Part shown: positions 20,359-30,073 of the stretch, one piece after another | How positions within the stretch are numbered: position 1 is the stretch's first letter | Layout of the letters: the number at the start of each line of letters is the position of its first letter | Assembly (NCBI GenBank): GCA_947644305.1 | Contig: CANRYS010000006.1 | Span: 62,001-126,000 of the forward strand | Length of the DNA: 64,000 bases | Reading direction: 5' to 3' | Source of the DNA: an uncultured Roseburia sp. | GTDB lineage: Bacteria > Bacillota > Clostridia > Lachnospirales > Lachnospiraceae | Program-made: the position numbers and the translations under genes | The notes under the pieces: model-generated | What the model was told of the DNA's origin: nothing | Databases searched by the model: none | What the model saw: the letters and a program-made list of their open reading frames with translations, nothing else

Positions 20359-21452
20359 TTTTTTCCTTCTATGATCTGTTTCAGATAAAAACGGAATGCT
20401 GTCGGCAGTGCATACTTTTGTGACAGCTCATCTTTTGAGACAAAGATCACATTGGGAGGAAGTTTTTGCCTCTCAAATGCCCGTTCCAACTGTACATAAA
20501 CTCCCTTCATATGCCATTCCACATGAGAAAACACATGCTTTGCCGCCCCCATAGAGCTAACCTTGGCATTTACAATCCCCTGCCTTTCTAGCTGTTCCCT
20601 AACCTCCTTCATAGTGAGTTTTTCTGTAACAGCCGGAAATTCATACAATCCTGCAAGAAGTCCGCTCTGCGGCCGCTTTTGGATACCGATATAGCCATCC
20701 AGCTCATAGATCAGCAGCGTCCTGTTTTCAATCCTTCTTGGCTTCTTCTCCGCCTTTTTCGGATATTCCTCCTGACAGCCAGCCGCCCTTGCCTGGCAAC
20801 TGTCCATCAGCGGGCATTTTTCACAGAGTGGTGCACCATTTGGGATACAGACCACTTCTCCAAGTTCCATCACCGCCTGGTTAAAATCCCCCGGCCTCTC
20901 TGGCATCACATCGAGAAGCATATGTTCCACCCGTCGCCTCACCGACATTTTACTGATGTCATCATCACATCTGAGATAGCGCATCAGTACCCGAAGCACA
21001 TTGCCGTCTACCGCCGGTGCCTTGATGCCATAGGAAATAGATGCGATCGCACCTGCTGTATAGGGACCGATCCCTGGCAAAGTCATAAGCTTATCATAAT
21101 CTGCCGGCAGACGGCCATCATATTCTTCCATCAGGATCTGCGCCGTCCTCTTTAGATTTCGCGCCCGGTTGTAATATCCAAGTCCCTCCCATAACTTCAT
21201 CAGACGTTCCTCCGGTACCTGTGCCAGACTCTGAATGTCTGGCAGTTCTTCGGTAAAACGTATAAAATAACCCGTCGCCGCCTCGATGCGTGTCTGCTGA
21301 AGCATGATCTCAGAAATCCACGTATAATAAGGATTCATCCGGTCTCTCCAGACCATGTCACGCTTATTCCTGTCATACCAGTCCAGAAGAGGAATCGAAA
21401 AATGTTCGATATCTATATTGTTCATCACTATTCTCCCTAAAGCACAGCACAT
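20349..21452 (-). CDS. mutY: A/G-specific adenine glycosylase
   Basis: HhH LMTLPGIGPYTAGAIASI, Fe-S C-terminus CEKCPLMDSCQARAAGC, MutT-like C-terminal domain. Confidence 0.94.
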   Translation of the reverse strand: MCCALGRIVMNNIDIEHFSIPLLDWYDRNKRDMVWRDRMNPYYTWISEIMLQQTRIEAATGYFIRFTEELPDIQSLAQVPEERLMKLWEGLGYYNRARNLKRTAQILMEEYDGRLPADYDKLMTLPGIGPYTAGAIASISYGIKAPAVDGNVLRVLMRYLRCDDDISKMSVRRRVEHMLLDVMPERPGDFNQAVMELGEVVCIPNGAPLCEKCPLMDSCQARAAGCQEEYPKKAEKKPRRIENRTLLIYELDGYIGIQKRPQSGLLAGLYEFPAVTEKLTMKEVREQLERQGIVNAKVSSMGAAKHVFSHVEWHMKGVYVQLERAFERQKLPPNVIFVSKDELSQKYALPTAFRFYLKQIIEGKNEK

Positions 21453-21729
21453 TTTTGTGCCGGCAGTCTTTTGATTTCAGTCACAAATAACGCAACTGCT
21501 ATACTAGTTTAACATATTCTTAAACACTTAACAATCACCAGCAAGTGGTAATCAGCCATCACTTTTTGCCAACAGGATAAAAGCGAAGACGCGGGATATT
21601 TTCCCCTTTATCTATTGGAACTTTTCTTTTTCAAGAAATTATGCTAAAATAAGTTCTAGCAAACTTATTTGTGCAAAAAGCATGTACAGAAATTACGAAA
21701 AACTTTGCAAAAGAAGGAGATGAAAATAC

Positions 21730-22185
21730 ATGTCATTTTTCAAGAAGTTTTTACAAGAATTTAAAGAGTTTGCCCTCCGCGGCAATGTTATGGATCTGGC
21801 GATAGGTGTTATCATTGGTGCCGCCTTTCAGGCGATCATCAATTCCCTGGTAAACGATGTTCTTTCCCCGCTGATCGGTTTAGTGGCACAGACAGATCTA
21901 AGTTATCTCGTCCTCACGCTAAACGGCGTAGATATAAAATACGGCGCCTTCCTTACCGCAGTGATCAATTTTATCATCATGGTGTTTGTGATCTTCTTAC
22001 TGGTAAAAGGAATGAATGCCCTGGGAAGCCTGGGGAAAAAGAAAGAAGAACCGGCGGCGCCGACCACAAAAAAATGTATTTACTGTTTCAGTGAGATTGA
22101 CATCAACGCCACAAGATGCCCCCACTGTACTTCTGAGTTTATATTAGAAGAATCTATCGAAGAGGCTCAAAATGAAGAACTATAA
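21730..22185 (+). CDS. mscL: Large-conductance mechanosensitive channel with C-terminal zinc-ribbon-like motif
   Basis: FKEFALRGNVMDLAIGVIIGAAFQAIINSLVNDVLSPLIG; C-term CIYCFSEIDINATRCPHC. Confidence 0.95.
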   Translation: MSFFKKFLQEFKEFALRGNVMDLAIGVIIGAAFQAIINSLVNDVLSPLIGLVAQTDLSYLVLTLNGVDIKYGAFLTAVINFIIMVFVIFLLVKGMNALGSLGKKKEEPAAPTTKKCIYCFSEIDINATRCPHCTSEFILEESIEEAQNEEL

Positions 22186-22879
22186 ATATGGAATTCAAAA
22201 AGGAATTCCCATCTTTTTAGGATATCTGCCCGTCTCCTTTACCTTTGGGTTCATGGCAGTGTCCGGCGGCCTTCCGGTATGGCTGGCCGTTTTTATTTCC
22301 GTGACGAATTTGACCTCCGCGGGACAGTTTGCCGGAACCAACCTGATCTTTGCCCAGGCAGGGTATCTGGAGATCGCTCTGACTACCTTCGTGATCAACC
22401 TGCGCTACTCCCTGATGTCCCTGTCTCTTTCCCAGAAAATAGATCACAAGACTCCTATTTGGAAACGCCTCATCTTTTCCTTCGGGATCACCGATGAGAC
22501 CTTTGTCGTGGCTTCCATGGAAAATGGAACGCTGTCCGCCGGCTATCTTCTGGGGCTTATGACCCTGCCTTTTGTGGGCTGGTCCCTGGGCACCTTCCTG
22601 GGAGGCTCTGTCTCCACTCTGCTTCCCCCATCCCTGCAGAATGCCATGGGAATCGGTCTTTATGCTATGTTTATCGCCCTGATCGTCCCGGCATCCCGCG
22701 AAAAAAAGGAAGTCTTTCTGGTGGTTCTGATGGCAGTTCTCTTCGCCTGCCTGCTCAAATATACCCCGGTTCTAAGACAGATTTCCTCTGGTTTTCGTGT
22801 CATCATTGCCACGATATTAGCCGCCGGCATTGGCGCTTTTCTATTTCCTAAAGAAGAAGAAGAGGAGGAAAGCTCATGA
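22172..22879 (+). CDS. azlC: AzlC family branched-chain amino acid exporter subunit
   Basis: GIQKGIPIFLGYLPVSFTFGFMAV, LRYSLMSLSLS; overlaps AzlD-like ORF. Confidence 0.92.
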   Translation: MKNYKYGIQKGIPIFLGYLPVSFTFGFMAVSGGLPVWLAVFISVTNLTSAGQFAGTNLIFAQAGYLEIALTTFVINLRYSLMSLSLSQKIDHKTPIWKRLIFSFGITDETFVVASMENGTLSAGYLLGLMTLPFVGWSLGTFLGGSVSTLLPPSLQNAMGIGLYAMFIALIVPASREKKEVFLVVLMAVLFACLLKYTPVLRQISSGFRVIIATILAAGIGAFLFPKEEEEEESS

Positions 22880-23181
22880 GTCTCAAATACTGCCTGACTG
22901 CCATACTAATCATGGCTCTCGTCACCTACCTGCCGAGAGTACTACCCATTACAATCTTTCGGGGGCGCATCCGTTCCCGCTATATCCAGACCTTTCTGGA
23001 CTACACTCCTTATGCGGTGCTAGGGGCACTGACCTTTCCCGAAATCTTCTATTCCACGGGTAATGTCCTCTCTGCCGTAGCAGGAACGTCGGTGGCCCTA
23101 ATCTTAGCCTACTTCAAGAGAGGTCTCGTCATCGTGGCACTGGCGGCGATCCTTACCGTATATATCGTCCAGCTCATATAG
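22876..23181 (+). CDS. azlD: AzlD family branched-chain amino acid transport subunit
   Basis: LVTYLPRVLPITIFRGR...FLDYTPYAVLGALTFPEIF; ATGA overlap with azlC. Confidence 0.92.
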   Translation: MSLKYCLTAILIMALVTYLPRVLPITIFRGRIRSRYIQTFLDYTPYAVLGALTFPEIFYSTGNVLSAVAGTSVALILAYFKRGLVIVALAAILTVYIVQLI

Positions 23182-23851
23182 CATCCCGGCGTTGGATCAC
23201 CTTCACCGATGCAAAAATACATCCGGCAAAGATCAGCAGCGCTGCGGCAGCCATAGAAACTAGACATATGAATTTATTTTCAGCAAAAAAATCTGCTAAC
23301 CAAAAAATACTGCTTTCTACCTGTTCTTCTTTTCCCTTCTCTCCGATATAATTTATCAAAAAGAAAAAGGTAAAACTTGGTATCATTCTCAAGATGTTCA
23401 TCCACTGGGTACTCTTTCCTTTACCTGCAATATACAGGATAAGAAACTGCACAGAACCCACAATGAGGCTCATCGCCACCGCCACAGCACTAAAATACAT
23501 ATTGTAATCCGTGACAGGAAACCCTTTGATCCAGCTCACCGCTATCACCACGCCGATCCCATATGCTACGGCCGCTAACAGAATCGCCCCAAAACACATA
23601 TAACGGCCCACAACCCGTTCCCTGTCACTGCCAGGGAGCATCTGAATAAAAGTGGACATATTTTTGTTTTCCAGAAAGTAAGGCGTTGTAGAGACGATGA
23701 GCACCCCAAAACAAAGGTAGGAAATAATAAATATCATATCTTTAGAATAATATATGGCCATCAGGATCACTAATACTGGAAAAGCCATCATTACTACTTT
23801 CTGGTATTTATAAAATAAAAAATCTGTCTTCATGAATTTAACCCAGTTCAT
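23174..23851 (-). CDS. ABC-2 type transporter permease
   Basis: Multi-TM 225 aa protein adjacent to ABC ATPase and GntR regulator. Confidence 0.8.
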   Translation of the reverse strand: MNWVKFMKTDFLFYKYQKVVMMAFPVLVILMAIYYSKDMIFIISYLCFGVLIVSTTPYFLENKNMSTFIQMLPGSDRERVVGRYMCFGAILLAAVAYGIGVVIAVSWIKGFPVTDYNMYFSAVAVAMSLIVGSVQFLILYIAGKGKSTQWMNILRMIPSFTFFFLINYIGEKGKEEQVESSIFWLADFFAENKFICLVSMAAAALLIFAGCIFASVKVIQRRDAI

Positions 23852-24720
23852 GCCATCCCCGCCTTTCTTCTATTTGCATCCTTTTGAAATGCCACAATGA
23901 TCTGATTCACCGTTGCTTTCTCAACCAGTATCTCTTTGGGCAGCCCCGCTGCCTCATCCACTGGAAGCACTCCGTAAAACCCGAATTCCGATTCAGAAAA
24001 GCCGATCACCGCCTTTTTCTTTACCCTCTCCGCCTCTTCTTTTCCGCCCTTTACCACCACATAGTTTTCAAGAAGATCATCCTTTGCCTCACAGAAGACT
24101 TTTTTCCCATTTTCGATATAGAAAATATAATCCGCGATCTGCTCCAGATCCTCCATGATATGGGTAGAAAACAATACACTGTGCTCCCCATCTTCGATAT
24201 AATTCTGCAGTATTTCCATGATCTCTTCCCTGGTCACCGGGTCCAGCCCGCTGGTGGCCTCATCCAGAAGAAGAACCTTCGTGGAGCGGGATAATACCCC
24301 GGCAAACATCAGCTTGATCTTCATTCCCCTGGAAAAATCACCGATCTTTTTATTTTCTGGAAGTTTCCACCGCTTTACGCATTCATCAAAATGTCTGCTG
24401 TCAAAATCCTTATAAAATATTTTCATGATTCCCCGCACATCCCGTATACGGAACTCCGGATAATAATAGGATTCATCCCCGATGTATCCTATACTCTCTT
24501 TTACTGCTGCCGGGTCCTCCTTCATGGACACTCCGTCCACCAGCACCAATCCCTCCGTCAGTTTATACAGCCCTGTGATCAGATTGATACTGGTGGTCTT
24601 CCCCGCGCCATTCTGCCCCACATACCCCATGATGTACCCTTTGGGCAGGGAAAAGCAGATATCCTGCAGAGAAAAATCTTTAAAATGTTTACTCATATGG
24701 TTGACTTCAATCGCATTCAT
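23848..24720 (-). CDS. ABC transporter ATP-binding protein
   Basis: GQNGAGKTTSINLITGL, FSRGMKIKLMFAGVLSRSTKVLLLDEATSGLDP. Confidence 0.95.
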   Translation of the reverse strand: MNAIEVNHMSKHFKDFSLQDICFSLPKGYIMGYVGQNGAGKTTSINLITGLYKLTEGLVLVDGVSMKEDPAAVKESIGYIGDESYYYPEFRIRDVRGIMKIFYKDFDSRHFDECVKRWKLPENKKIGDFSRGMKIKLMFAGVLSRSTKVLLLDEATSGLDPVTREEIMEILQNYIEDGEHSVLFSTHIMEDLEQIADYIFYIENGKKVFCEAKDDLLENYVVVKGGKEEAERVKKKAVIGFSESEFGFYGVLPVDEAAGLPKEILVEKATVNQIIVAFQKDANRRKAGMA

Positions 24721-24721
24721 A

Positions 24722-25087
24722 CTATAAATGTTCCTCCACATATCTTATAATTTCTTCATCCGACATTTCCAGATACTTTGCATTCACCTTCATAACCGCA
24801 AAGGCTTCCTCCATGCGTTTCTGATATTGTTCCCTGACAACGGAATTATTTTTACCGAGAACGATACTTCCCTTTCCCTGTCTAGAAACAATATACCCTT
24901 CACTCTCCAGCTCATTGTATGCCCTGGTGGTGGTGATCACACTGATCCCAAGTTCCTTCGCCAGTTTCCGGATGGACGGTAGAACCTCTCCTTCCGGGAT
25001 CGCTCCAGAAAGAATTTGCTCCTGGATCTGGTCAAAAATCTGCCGGTATATAGGCAGTTCTGACTCATTTGATAAAATAATGTTCAT
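24722..25087 (-). CDS. GntR family transcriptional regulator (YtrA-like)
   Basis: LPIYRQIFDQIQEQILSGAIPEGEVLPSIRKLAKELGISVITTTRAYNELESEGYI. Confidence 0.93.
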   Translation of the reverse strand: MNIILSNESELPIYRQIFDQIQEQILSGAIPEGEVLPSIRKLAKELGISVITTTRAYNELESEGYIVSRQGKGSIVLGKNNSVVREQYQKRMEEAFAVMKVNAKYLEMSDEEIIRYVEEHL

Positions 25088-25107
25088 ATTTTTCTCTTTC
25101 CTTTTTG

Positions 25108-25148
25108 CCATACTGTATATACTGTATATATCCCATTATATACACTTA
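25108..25148 (-). promoter_or_regulatory. Candidate GntR/YtrA operator-promoter region
   Basis: Repeated ACTGTATATACTGTATATA and TATATACA motifs directly upstream of gntR. Confidence 0.5.
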
Positions 25149-25256
25149 GGCTAAATTGTCAATTGTTTTTTACGTTTCGGATAAAAAATTCTTGTGGTTT
25201 TCGGTTTTTGCGTTATAATATATAGTTAGAGATAAAGAACAAGGAGGAAACAACTT

Positions 25257-28200
25257 ATGCCTAAAAGAACTGATATTCACAAAGTGCTCATTATCGGCTC
25301 CGGTCCGATCATCATTGGGCAGGCATGTGAATTCGACTATTCCGGAACTCAAGCATGTAAGGCACTGAAAAAACTAGGATATGAAATCGTATTGGTAAAT
25401 TCCAATCCGGCTACGATCATGACTGATCCAGAGACAGCAGATGTTACATATATCGAACCGCTGAACGTAGACCGTCTGGAACAGATCATTGCAAAGGAGC
25501 GTCCAGACGCCCTGCTTCCCAATCTGGGAGGACAATCTGGACTGAACCTGTGTGCCGAATTGAATAAGAAGGGCATTCTTGACAAATATAATGTTAAAGT
25601 CATTGGTGTTCAGGTGGATGCCATTGAGCGCGGAGAAGACCGCATCGAATTTAAGAAGACCATGGACAAGCTCGGGATCGAGATGGCACGCAGTGAGGTT
25701 GCCTACAGCGTGGATGAGGCACTCTCCATCGCCGACAAGCTCGGATACCCTGTAGTACTCCGTCCCGCTTATACGATGGGAGGCGCAGGAGGCGGTCTTG
25801 TTTATAATAAAGAAGAATTAAAAACCGTCTGTGCCCGTGGCCTGCAAGCAAGTCTTGTAGGACAGGTTCTTGTAGAAGAGTCCATTCTCGGCTGGGAAGA
25901 ACTGGAACTTGAAGTTGTCCGGGATGCAGAAAACAATATTATCACTGTCTGCTTTATCGAGAATATTGATCCTCTTGGTGTTCATACCGGAGATTCCTTC
26001 TGTTCTGCACCGATGCTGACCATCTCTGAGGAATGTCAGAAACGACTTCAAGAACAGGCATATAAAATAGTAGAATCTGTACAGGTTATCGGCGGAACCA
26101 ATGTGCAGTTTGCCCATGATCCCGTATCTGACCGTATCATCGTTATCGAAATCAATCCCCGTACCTCTCGTTCTTCTGCCCTTGCTTCCAAGGCGACCGG
26201 CTTCCCGATTGCCCTTGTATCAGCGATGCTGGCATCCGGGCTGACACTAAAAGATATCCCCTGCGGAAAATACGGCACCTTGGACAAATACGTTCCCGAC
26301 GGCGATTATGTCGTGATCAAATTTGCCCGCTGGGCATTTGAAAAATTCAAAGGCGTGGAAGACAAGCTGGGAACACAGATGCGTGCAGTTGGAGAGGTTA
26401 TGAGTATCGGTAAGACCTACAAAGAGGCGTTCCAGAAGGCCATCCGAAGCCTGGAAACGGGACGTTATGGTCTCGGACACGCTAAAAATTTTGACTCCAT
26501 GACAAAAGAACAGCTGCTGCAACTGCTGATCACCCCTTCCAGTGAGCGCCATTTTATCATGTATGAGGCACTCCGCAAGGGAGCTTCCGTGGATGAGATC
26601 TTTGAGATCACAAAGGTAAAGACTTATTTTATCGAGCAGATGAAAGAACTTGTGGAAGAGGAAGAAGAACTTCTGAAATCCAAAGGAAAACTGCCATCGG
26701 ATGACCTGCTGATCAAAGCGAAAAAGGATGGTTTTTCTGACAAATATTTGAGCCTGCTGCTGGAGATCCCAGAAGAGGATATCCGCGGCCATCGCATTGA
26801 ACTGGGCGTGGAAGAGGCTTGGGAAGGAGTACACGTAAGTGGTACGGAAAACAGCGCTTATTACTACTCCACCTACAACGCGTCGGACAAAAATCCAGTA
26901 AACACAGACAAACAGAAGATTATGATCCTGGGCGGTGGTCCAAACCGAATCGGCCAGGGTATCGAATTTGATTACTGTTGTGTCCACGCGGCTATCGCAC
27001 TGAAAAAGCTCGGTTTTGAGACGATCATTGTCAACTGTAATCCAGAAACGGTGTCCACAGACTATGACACTTCTGATAAACTGTATTTTGAGCCGCTGAC
27101 GCTGGAAGATGTGCTTTCTATCTATAAGAAAGAGAAACCACTGGGTGTCATCGCTCAGTTTGGCGGCCAGACTCCTCTGAACCTCGCCGCAGAGCTGGAG
27201 AAAAATGGTGTCCGTATCCTTGGAACCTCTCCTTCCGTCATTGATCTGGCAGAAGACCGTGATCTGTTCCGTGACATGATGGATAAACTGGAGATCCCGA
27301 TGCCGGAGTCCGGCATGGCGACCACTGTAGAAGAAGCGATTTCCATCGCGGAAAAAATTGGCTATCCGGTTATGGTTCGCCCTTCTTATGTACTTGGCGG
27401 CCGAGGCATGGAAGTCGTATATGATAATGAGAGTATGACAGAATACATGAAAGCAGCGGTAGGCGTCACACCAGATCGTCCGATCCTCATCGACCGCTTC
27501 TTAAATCATGCTTTGGAGTGTGAGGCGGACGCCATCAGCGACGGTACAAATGCCTTCGTCCCTGCTGTTATGGAACACATCGAACTGGCAGGCGTACATT
27601 CTGGAGATTCTGCCTGCATCATTCCATCCGTCCACATCACGCCGGAAAATGTGGAGACGATCAAAGAATATACAAGAAAGATCGCTGAGGAAATGCATGT
27701 CAAAGGTCTTATGAATATGCAGTATGCCATCGAGAACGGAAAGGTTTATGTGCTGGAGGCAAATCCGAGAGCATCCCGTACCGTGCCTCTCGTATCCAAG
27801 GTCTGCAACATCCGCATGGTTCCTCTGGCCACAGAGATCATCACTGCCGAACTGACAGGACGTCCTTCACCGGTTCCAGAATTAAAGGAACAGAACATTC
27901 CGAACTACGGTGTGAAGGAAGCCGCATTCCCATTCAATATGTTCCAGGAAGTGGATCCGGTTCTCGGACCAGAAATGCGCTCCACAGGCGAAGTTCTCGG
28001 CCTGTCCCGCTCCTACGGCGAAGCTTTCTTCAAGGCGCAGGAAGCAGTACAGTCCAAACTTCCTCTGGAGGGAACGGTTCTGATCTCCGTCAATGCCAAA
28101 GACCGGCCGGAAGTGACTGGGATAGCCAGAAGCCTCTCCGAAGATGGCTTCAAGATCATTGCTACAGGAAGCACCTATGACTTGATCTCTTCCTCCGGAA

Positions 28201-28481
28201 TTCCTGCGGAAAAGGTGAAAAAGCTCTACGAGGGACGTCCAAACATTCTGGATATGATCACCAACGGAGACATCCAACTGATCATTAACTCCCCGGTGGG
28301 CAAGGAAAGCGTACATGACGACAGCTATCTGCGAAAGGCAGCCATCAAGGCAAAGATTCCTTATATGACGACCATTGCTGCTGCCAAAGCTACCGCTGAC
28401 GGCATCCACTATGTGAAGACTCATGAAAGAAGTGAAGTGAAATCTCTGCAGACACTGCATAGTGAGATTACGGATAAATAA
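25257..28481 (+). CDS. carB: Carbamoyl-phosphate synthase large subunit
   Basis: 1074 aa, duplicated ATP-grasp halves, IIGSGPIIIGQACEFDYSGTQACKAL and ILGGGPNRIGQGIEFDYCCVHA. Confidence 0.97.
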   Translation: MPKRTDIHKVLIIGSGPIIIGQACEFDYSGTQACKALKKLGYEIVLVNSNPATIMTDPETADVTYIEPLNVDRLEQIIAKERPDALLPNLGGQSGLNLCAELNKKGILDKYNVKVIGVQVDAIERGEDRIEFKKTMDKLGIEMARSEVAYSVDEALSIADKLGYPVVLRPAYTMGGAGGGLVYNKEELKTVCARGLQASLVGQVLVEESILGWEELELEVVRDAENNIITVCFIENIDPLGVHTGDSFCSAPMLTISEECQKRLQEQAYKIVESVQVIGGTNVQFAHDPVSDRIIVIEINPRTSRSSALASKATGFPIALVSAMLASGLTLKDIPCGKYGTLDKYVPDGDYVVIKFARWAFEKFKGVEDKLGTQMRAVGEVMSIGKTYKEAFQKAIRSLETGRYGLGHAKNFDSMTKEQLLQLLITPSSERHFIMYEALRKGASVDEIFEITKVKTYFIEQMKELVEEEEELLKSKGKLPSDDLLIKAKKDGFSDKYLSLLLEIPEEDIRGHRIELGVEEAWEGVHVSGTENSAYYYSTYNASDKNPVNTDKQKIMILGGGPNRIGQGIEFDYCCVHAAIALKKLGFETIIVNCNPETVSTDYDTSDKLYFEPLTLEDVLSIYKKEKPLGVIAQFGGQTPLNLAAELEKNGVRILGTSPSVIDLAEDRDLFRDMMDKLEIPMPESGMATTVEEAISIAEKIGYPVMVRPSYVLGGRGMEVVYDNESMTEYMKAAVGVTPDRPILIDRFLNHALECEADAISDGTNAFVPAVMEHIELAGVHSGDSACIIPSVHITPENVETIKEYTRKIAEEMHVKGLMNMQYAIENGKVYVLEANPRASRTVPLVSKVCNIRMVPLATEIITAELTGRPSPVPELKEQNIPNYGVKEAAFPFNMFQEVDPVLGPEMRSTGEVLGLSRSYGEAFFKAQEAVQSKLPLEGTVLISVNAKDRPEVTGIARSLSEDGFKIIATGSTYDLISSSGIPAEKVKKLYEGRPNILDMITNGDIQLIINSPVGKESVHDDSYLRKAAIKAKIPYMTTIAAAKATADGIHYVKTHERSEVKSLQTLHSEITDK

Positions 28482-28493
28482 GTTTAAATGATA

Positions 28494-28529
28494 TTAGCCA
28501 GGTGGCGGGAATTTGAACCCGCCATCTAA
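28494..28529 (+). repeat. 3'-end palindrome (TTAGCCAGGTGGCGGG family) after carB
   Basis: TTAG-ccagg-TGGCGGG-aatttgaa-CCCGCCA-t-CTAA. Confidence 0.8.
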
Positions 28530-28542
28530 CTAAAATAAAAAC

Positions 28543-28597
28543 ACAAACCCCAGCGGGGATTTCAAGAATGTTTATTGAAATCCATGCTGGGTTTGTT
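28543..28597. terminator. Bidirectional terminator between convergent carB and sfsA
   Basis: AAACCCCAGC...GGATTTCAA/TTGAAATCC...GCTGGGTTT nested arms. Confidence 0.8.
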
Positions 28598-29262
28598 TAC
28601 TTATTCCTTACCACCGCGATCTCCAGCGTGTCCTCCGTCACTGCACAACCCAGATACAAAACCTTTACTCCGGCATTTTCTGCCTCTTCCAATGCCTCTC
28701 CAAACTCCTTGTGGGTTTCTATATTGGGGCGAACCTCCGTAATCCCCTCCATCTGGATCACAAATGCAGCATAACACTGGTATCCTTCCTGCGCCGCCTT
28801 TTTCAACTCTCTCAGATGTTTGATCCCCCGCTCGGTGGGGGCATCCGGGAAATAGCCGATGTCGTCGATCTCCAGCGTGCAGCCCTTGACTTCCATCAGA
28901 TATTTTTGCTCTCCCTTTTCCATATAAAAGTCGATACGGGAGTCTCCAATGGTATATTCTGGTCGCACGACATCGTAATCCTGTCCCTCCAGCCATGCCC
29001 TTACGATCTTATTGGGCGCCTGGCTGTCTATATTTACCCAGCCCAGACTTTCCTTATAGACACTAATCAGATCGTACTTCGTCTTGCGGGAGGGGTTGCC
29101 AGCCCGTCCTAACACCACCTCGGCGCCGGGCAGCAACAGCTCCCGGCACCGGCTCGTATTTTTCACATGTACTGTTTCCTGCCTGCCTTCGATCATCACC
29201 TCTGCCACAAAACGGTTCTTCCGGCTGCAGAAGCTGCCGTGTGTGGTATTTTTGTATATCAT
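28597..29262 (-). CDS. sfsA: DNA/RNA nuclease SfsA
   Basis: RKNRFVAEVMIEGRQETVHVKNTSRCRELLLPGAEV, YLMEVKGCTLE, FPDAPTERGIKHL. Confidence 0.94.
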   Translation of the reverse strand: MIYKNTTHGSFCSRKNRFVAEVMIEGRQETVHVKNTSRCRELLLPGAEVVLGRAGNPSRKTKYDLISVYKESLGWVNIDSQAPNKIVRAWLEGQDYDVVRPEYTIGDSRIDFYMEKGEQKYLMEVKGCTLEIDDIGYFPDAPTERGIKHLRELKKAAQEGYQCYAAFVIQMEGITEVRPNIETHKEFGEALEEAENAGVKVLYLGCAVTEDTLEIAVVRNK

Positions 29263-29316
29263 ATTTGTATTCTGAATCCTCCTGCGTCAGACTTTTGGAA
29301 TCTTGATCCTGTTTCA

Positions 29317-29937
29317 CTAGCGGATAAAACTGGTATGGATCTTTGCCTCATATTCTGGTGCTTCGATGCCTGCCTCAATCCCCGCTTTTCTGTTTTTCAG
29401 AGCCCACGCCATATTTTCTCCCAACGTCCGCATCGTCTGTAAGCCCTCTTCATCCTTTTTCACATCCTCCGGGCAGGAACCATGAACCTGATTCCAGTAC
29501 TGGGAGCCGATAACGTTCATACTACAGATCGTAAAGTATTTGTTCAGGCGGTCGAAGGCCGCACTGGCTCCGCCCCGCCGGCAGGACACCACTGCCGCAC
29601 CAACTTTGCCCTTCATCCGGGAGCCGCCACAGTAAAAGAGCCGGTCTAAAAACGCCTGCACCTGCCCGGATGGTCCCGCATAGTACACAGGAGACCCCAC
29701 CAGGATCCCGTCGTATTCATCCAAATGCTCCAGAATCTCGTTCACTTTGTCATCGAAAATGCAGCGCCCCTTTCCGGCGCATTTGCCACAGGCGATGCAG
29801 CCTGCCACCGGCTGATTACCCACCCAGGCAAATTCTGTCTCAATTCCATTTTTCTCCAGCGCGTCCGCCACCTCTCTCAGCGCCGTATAGGTGCAGCTGT
29901 GTTCCCGCGGACTTCCATTTAAACATAAAACTTTCAT
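29317..29937 (-). CDS. Flavodoxin family / NADPH-dependent FMN reductase
   Basis: LCLNGSPREHSCTYTAL, GCIACGKCAGKGRCIFDD, GSPVYYAGPSGQVQAFLDR. Confidence 0.92.
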   Translation of the reverse strand: MKVLCLNGSPREHSCTYTALREVADALEKNGIETEFAWVGNQPVAGCIACGKCAGKGRCIFDDKVNEILEHLDEYDGILVGSPVYYAGPSGQVQAFLDRLFYCGGSRMKGKVGAAVVSCRRGGASAAFDRLNKYFTICSMNVIGSQYWNQVHGSCPEDVKKDEEGLQTMRTLGENMAWALKNRKAGIEAGIEAPEYEAKIHTSFIR

Positions 29938-30073
29938 ATGACATATCCTCCATACTCTAACGTATTCCTTTTAGCTAAAGTATATACCCTGGTCCTGTTA
30001 AAAGCAACCATTGAAATTCTGATCCATTAATGCTACAATCATTATAATTTTAAAAATCTTTTTGGAGGACGCT

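Noticed and set aside
25149-25256. Possible riboswitch or attenuator leader upstream of carB
   Set aside because: Short leader with a plausible TATAAT but no recognisable pyrimidine-type attenuator or riboswitch structure.
26247-26987. 246-aa minus ORF within carB
   Set aside because: Antisense to a well-supported carB; composition consistent with a shadow ORF.
28494-28529. tRNA-like T-arm (GGCGGGTTCAAATTCCCGCC on minus strand)
   Set aside because: No acceptor 5' half, D-arm or anticodon arm could be found; kept as a palindrome, not a tRNA gene.
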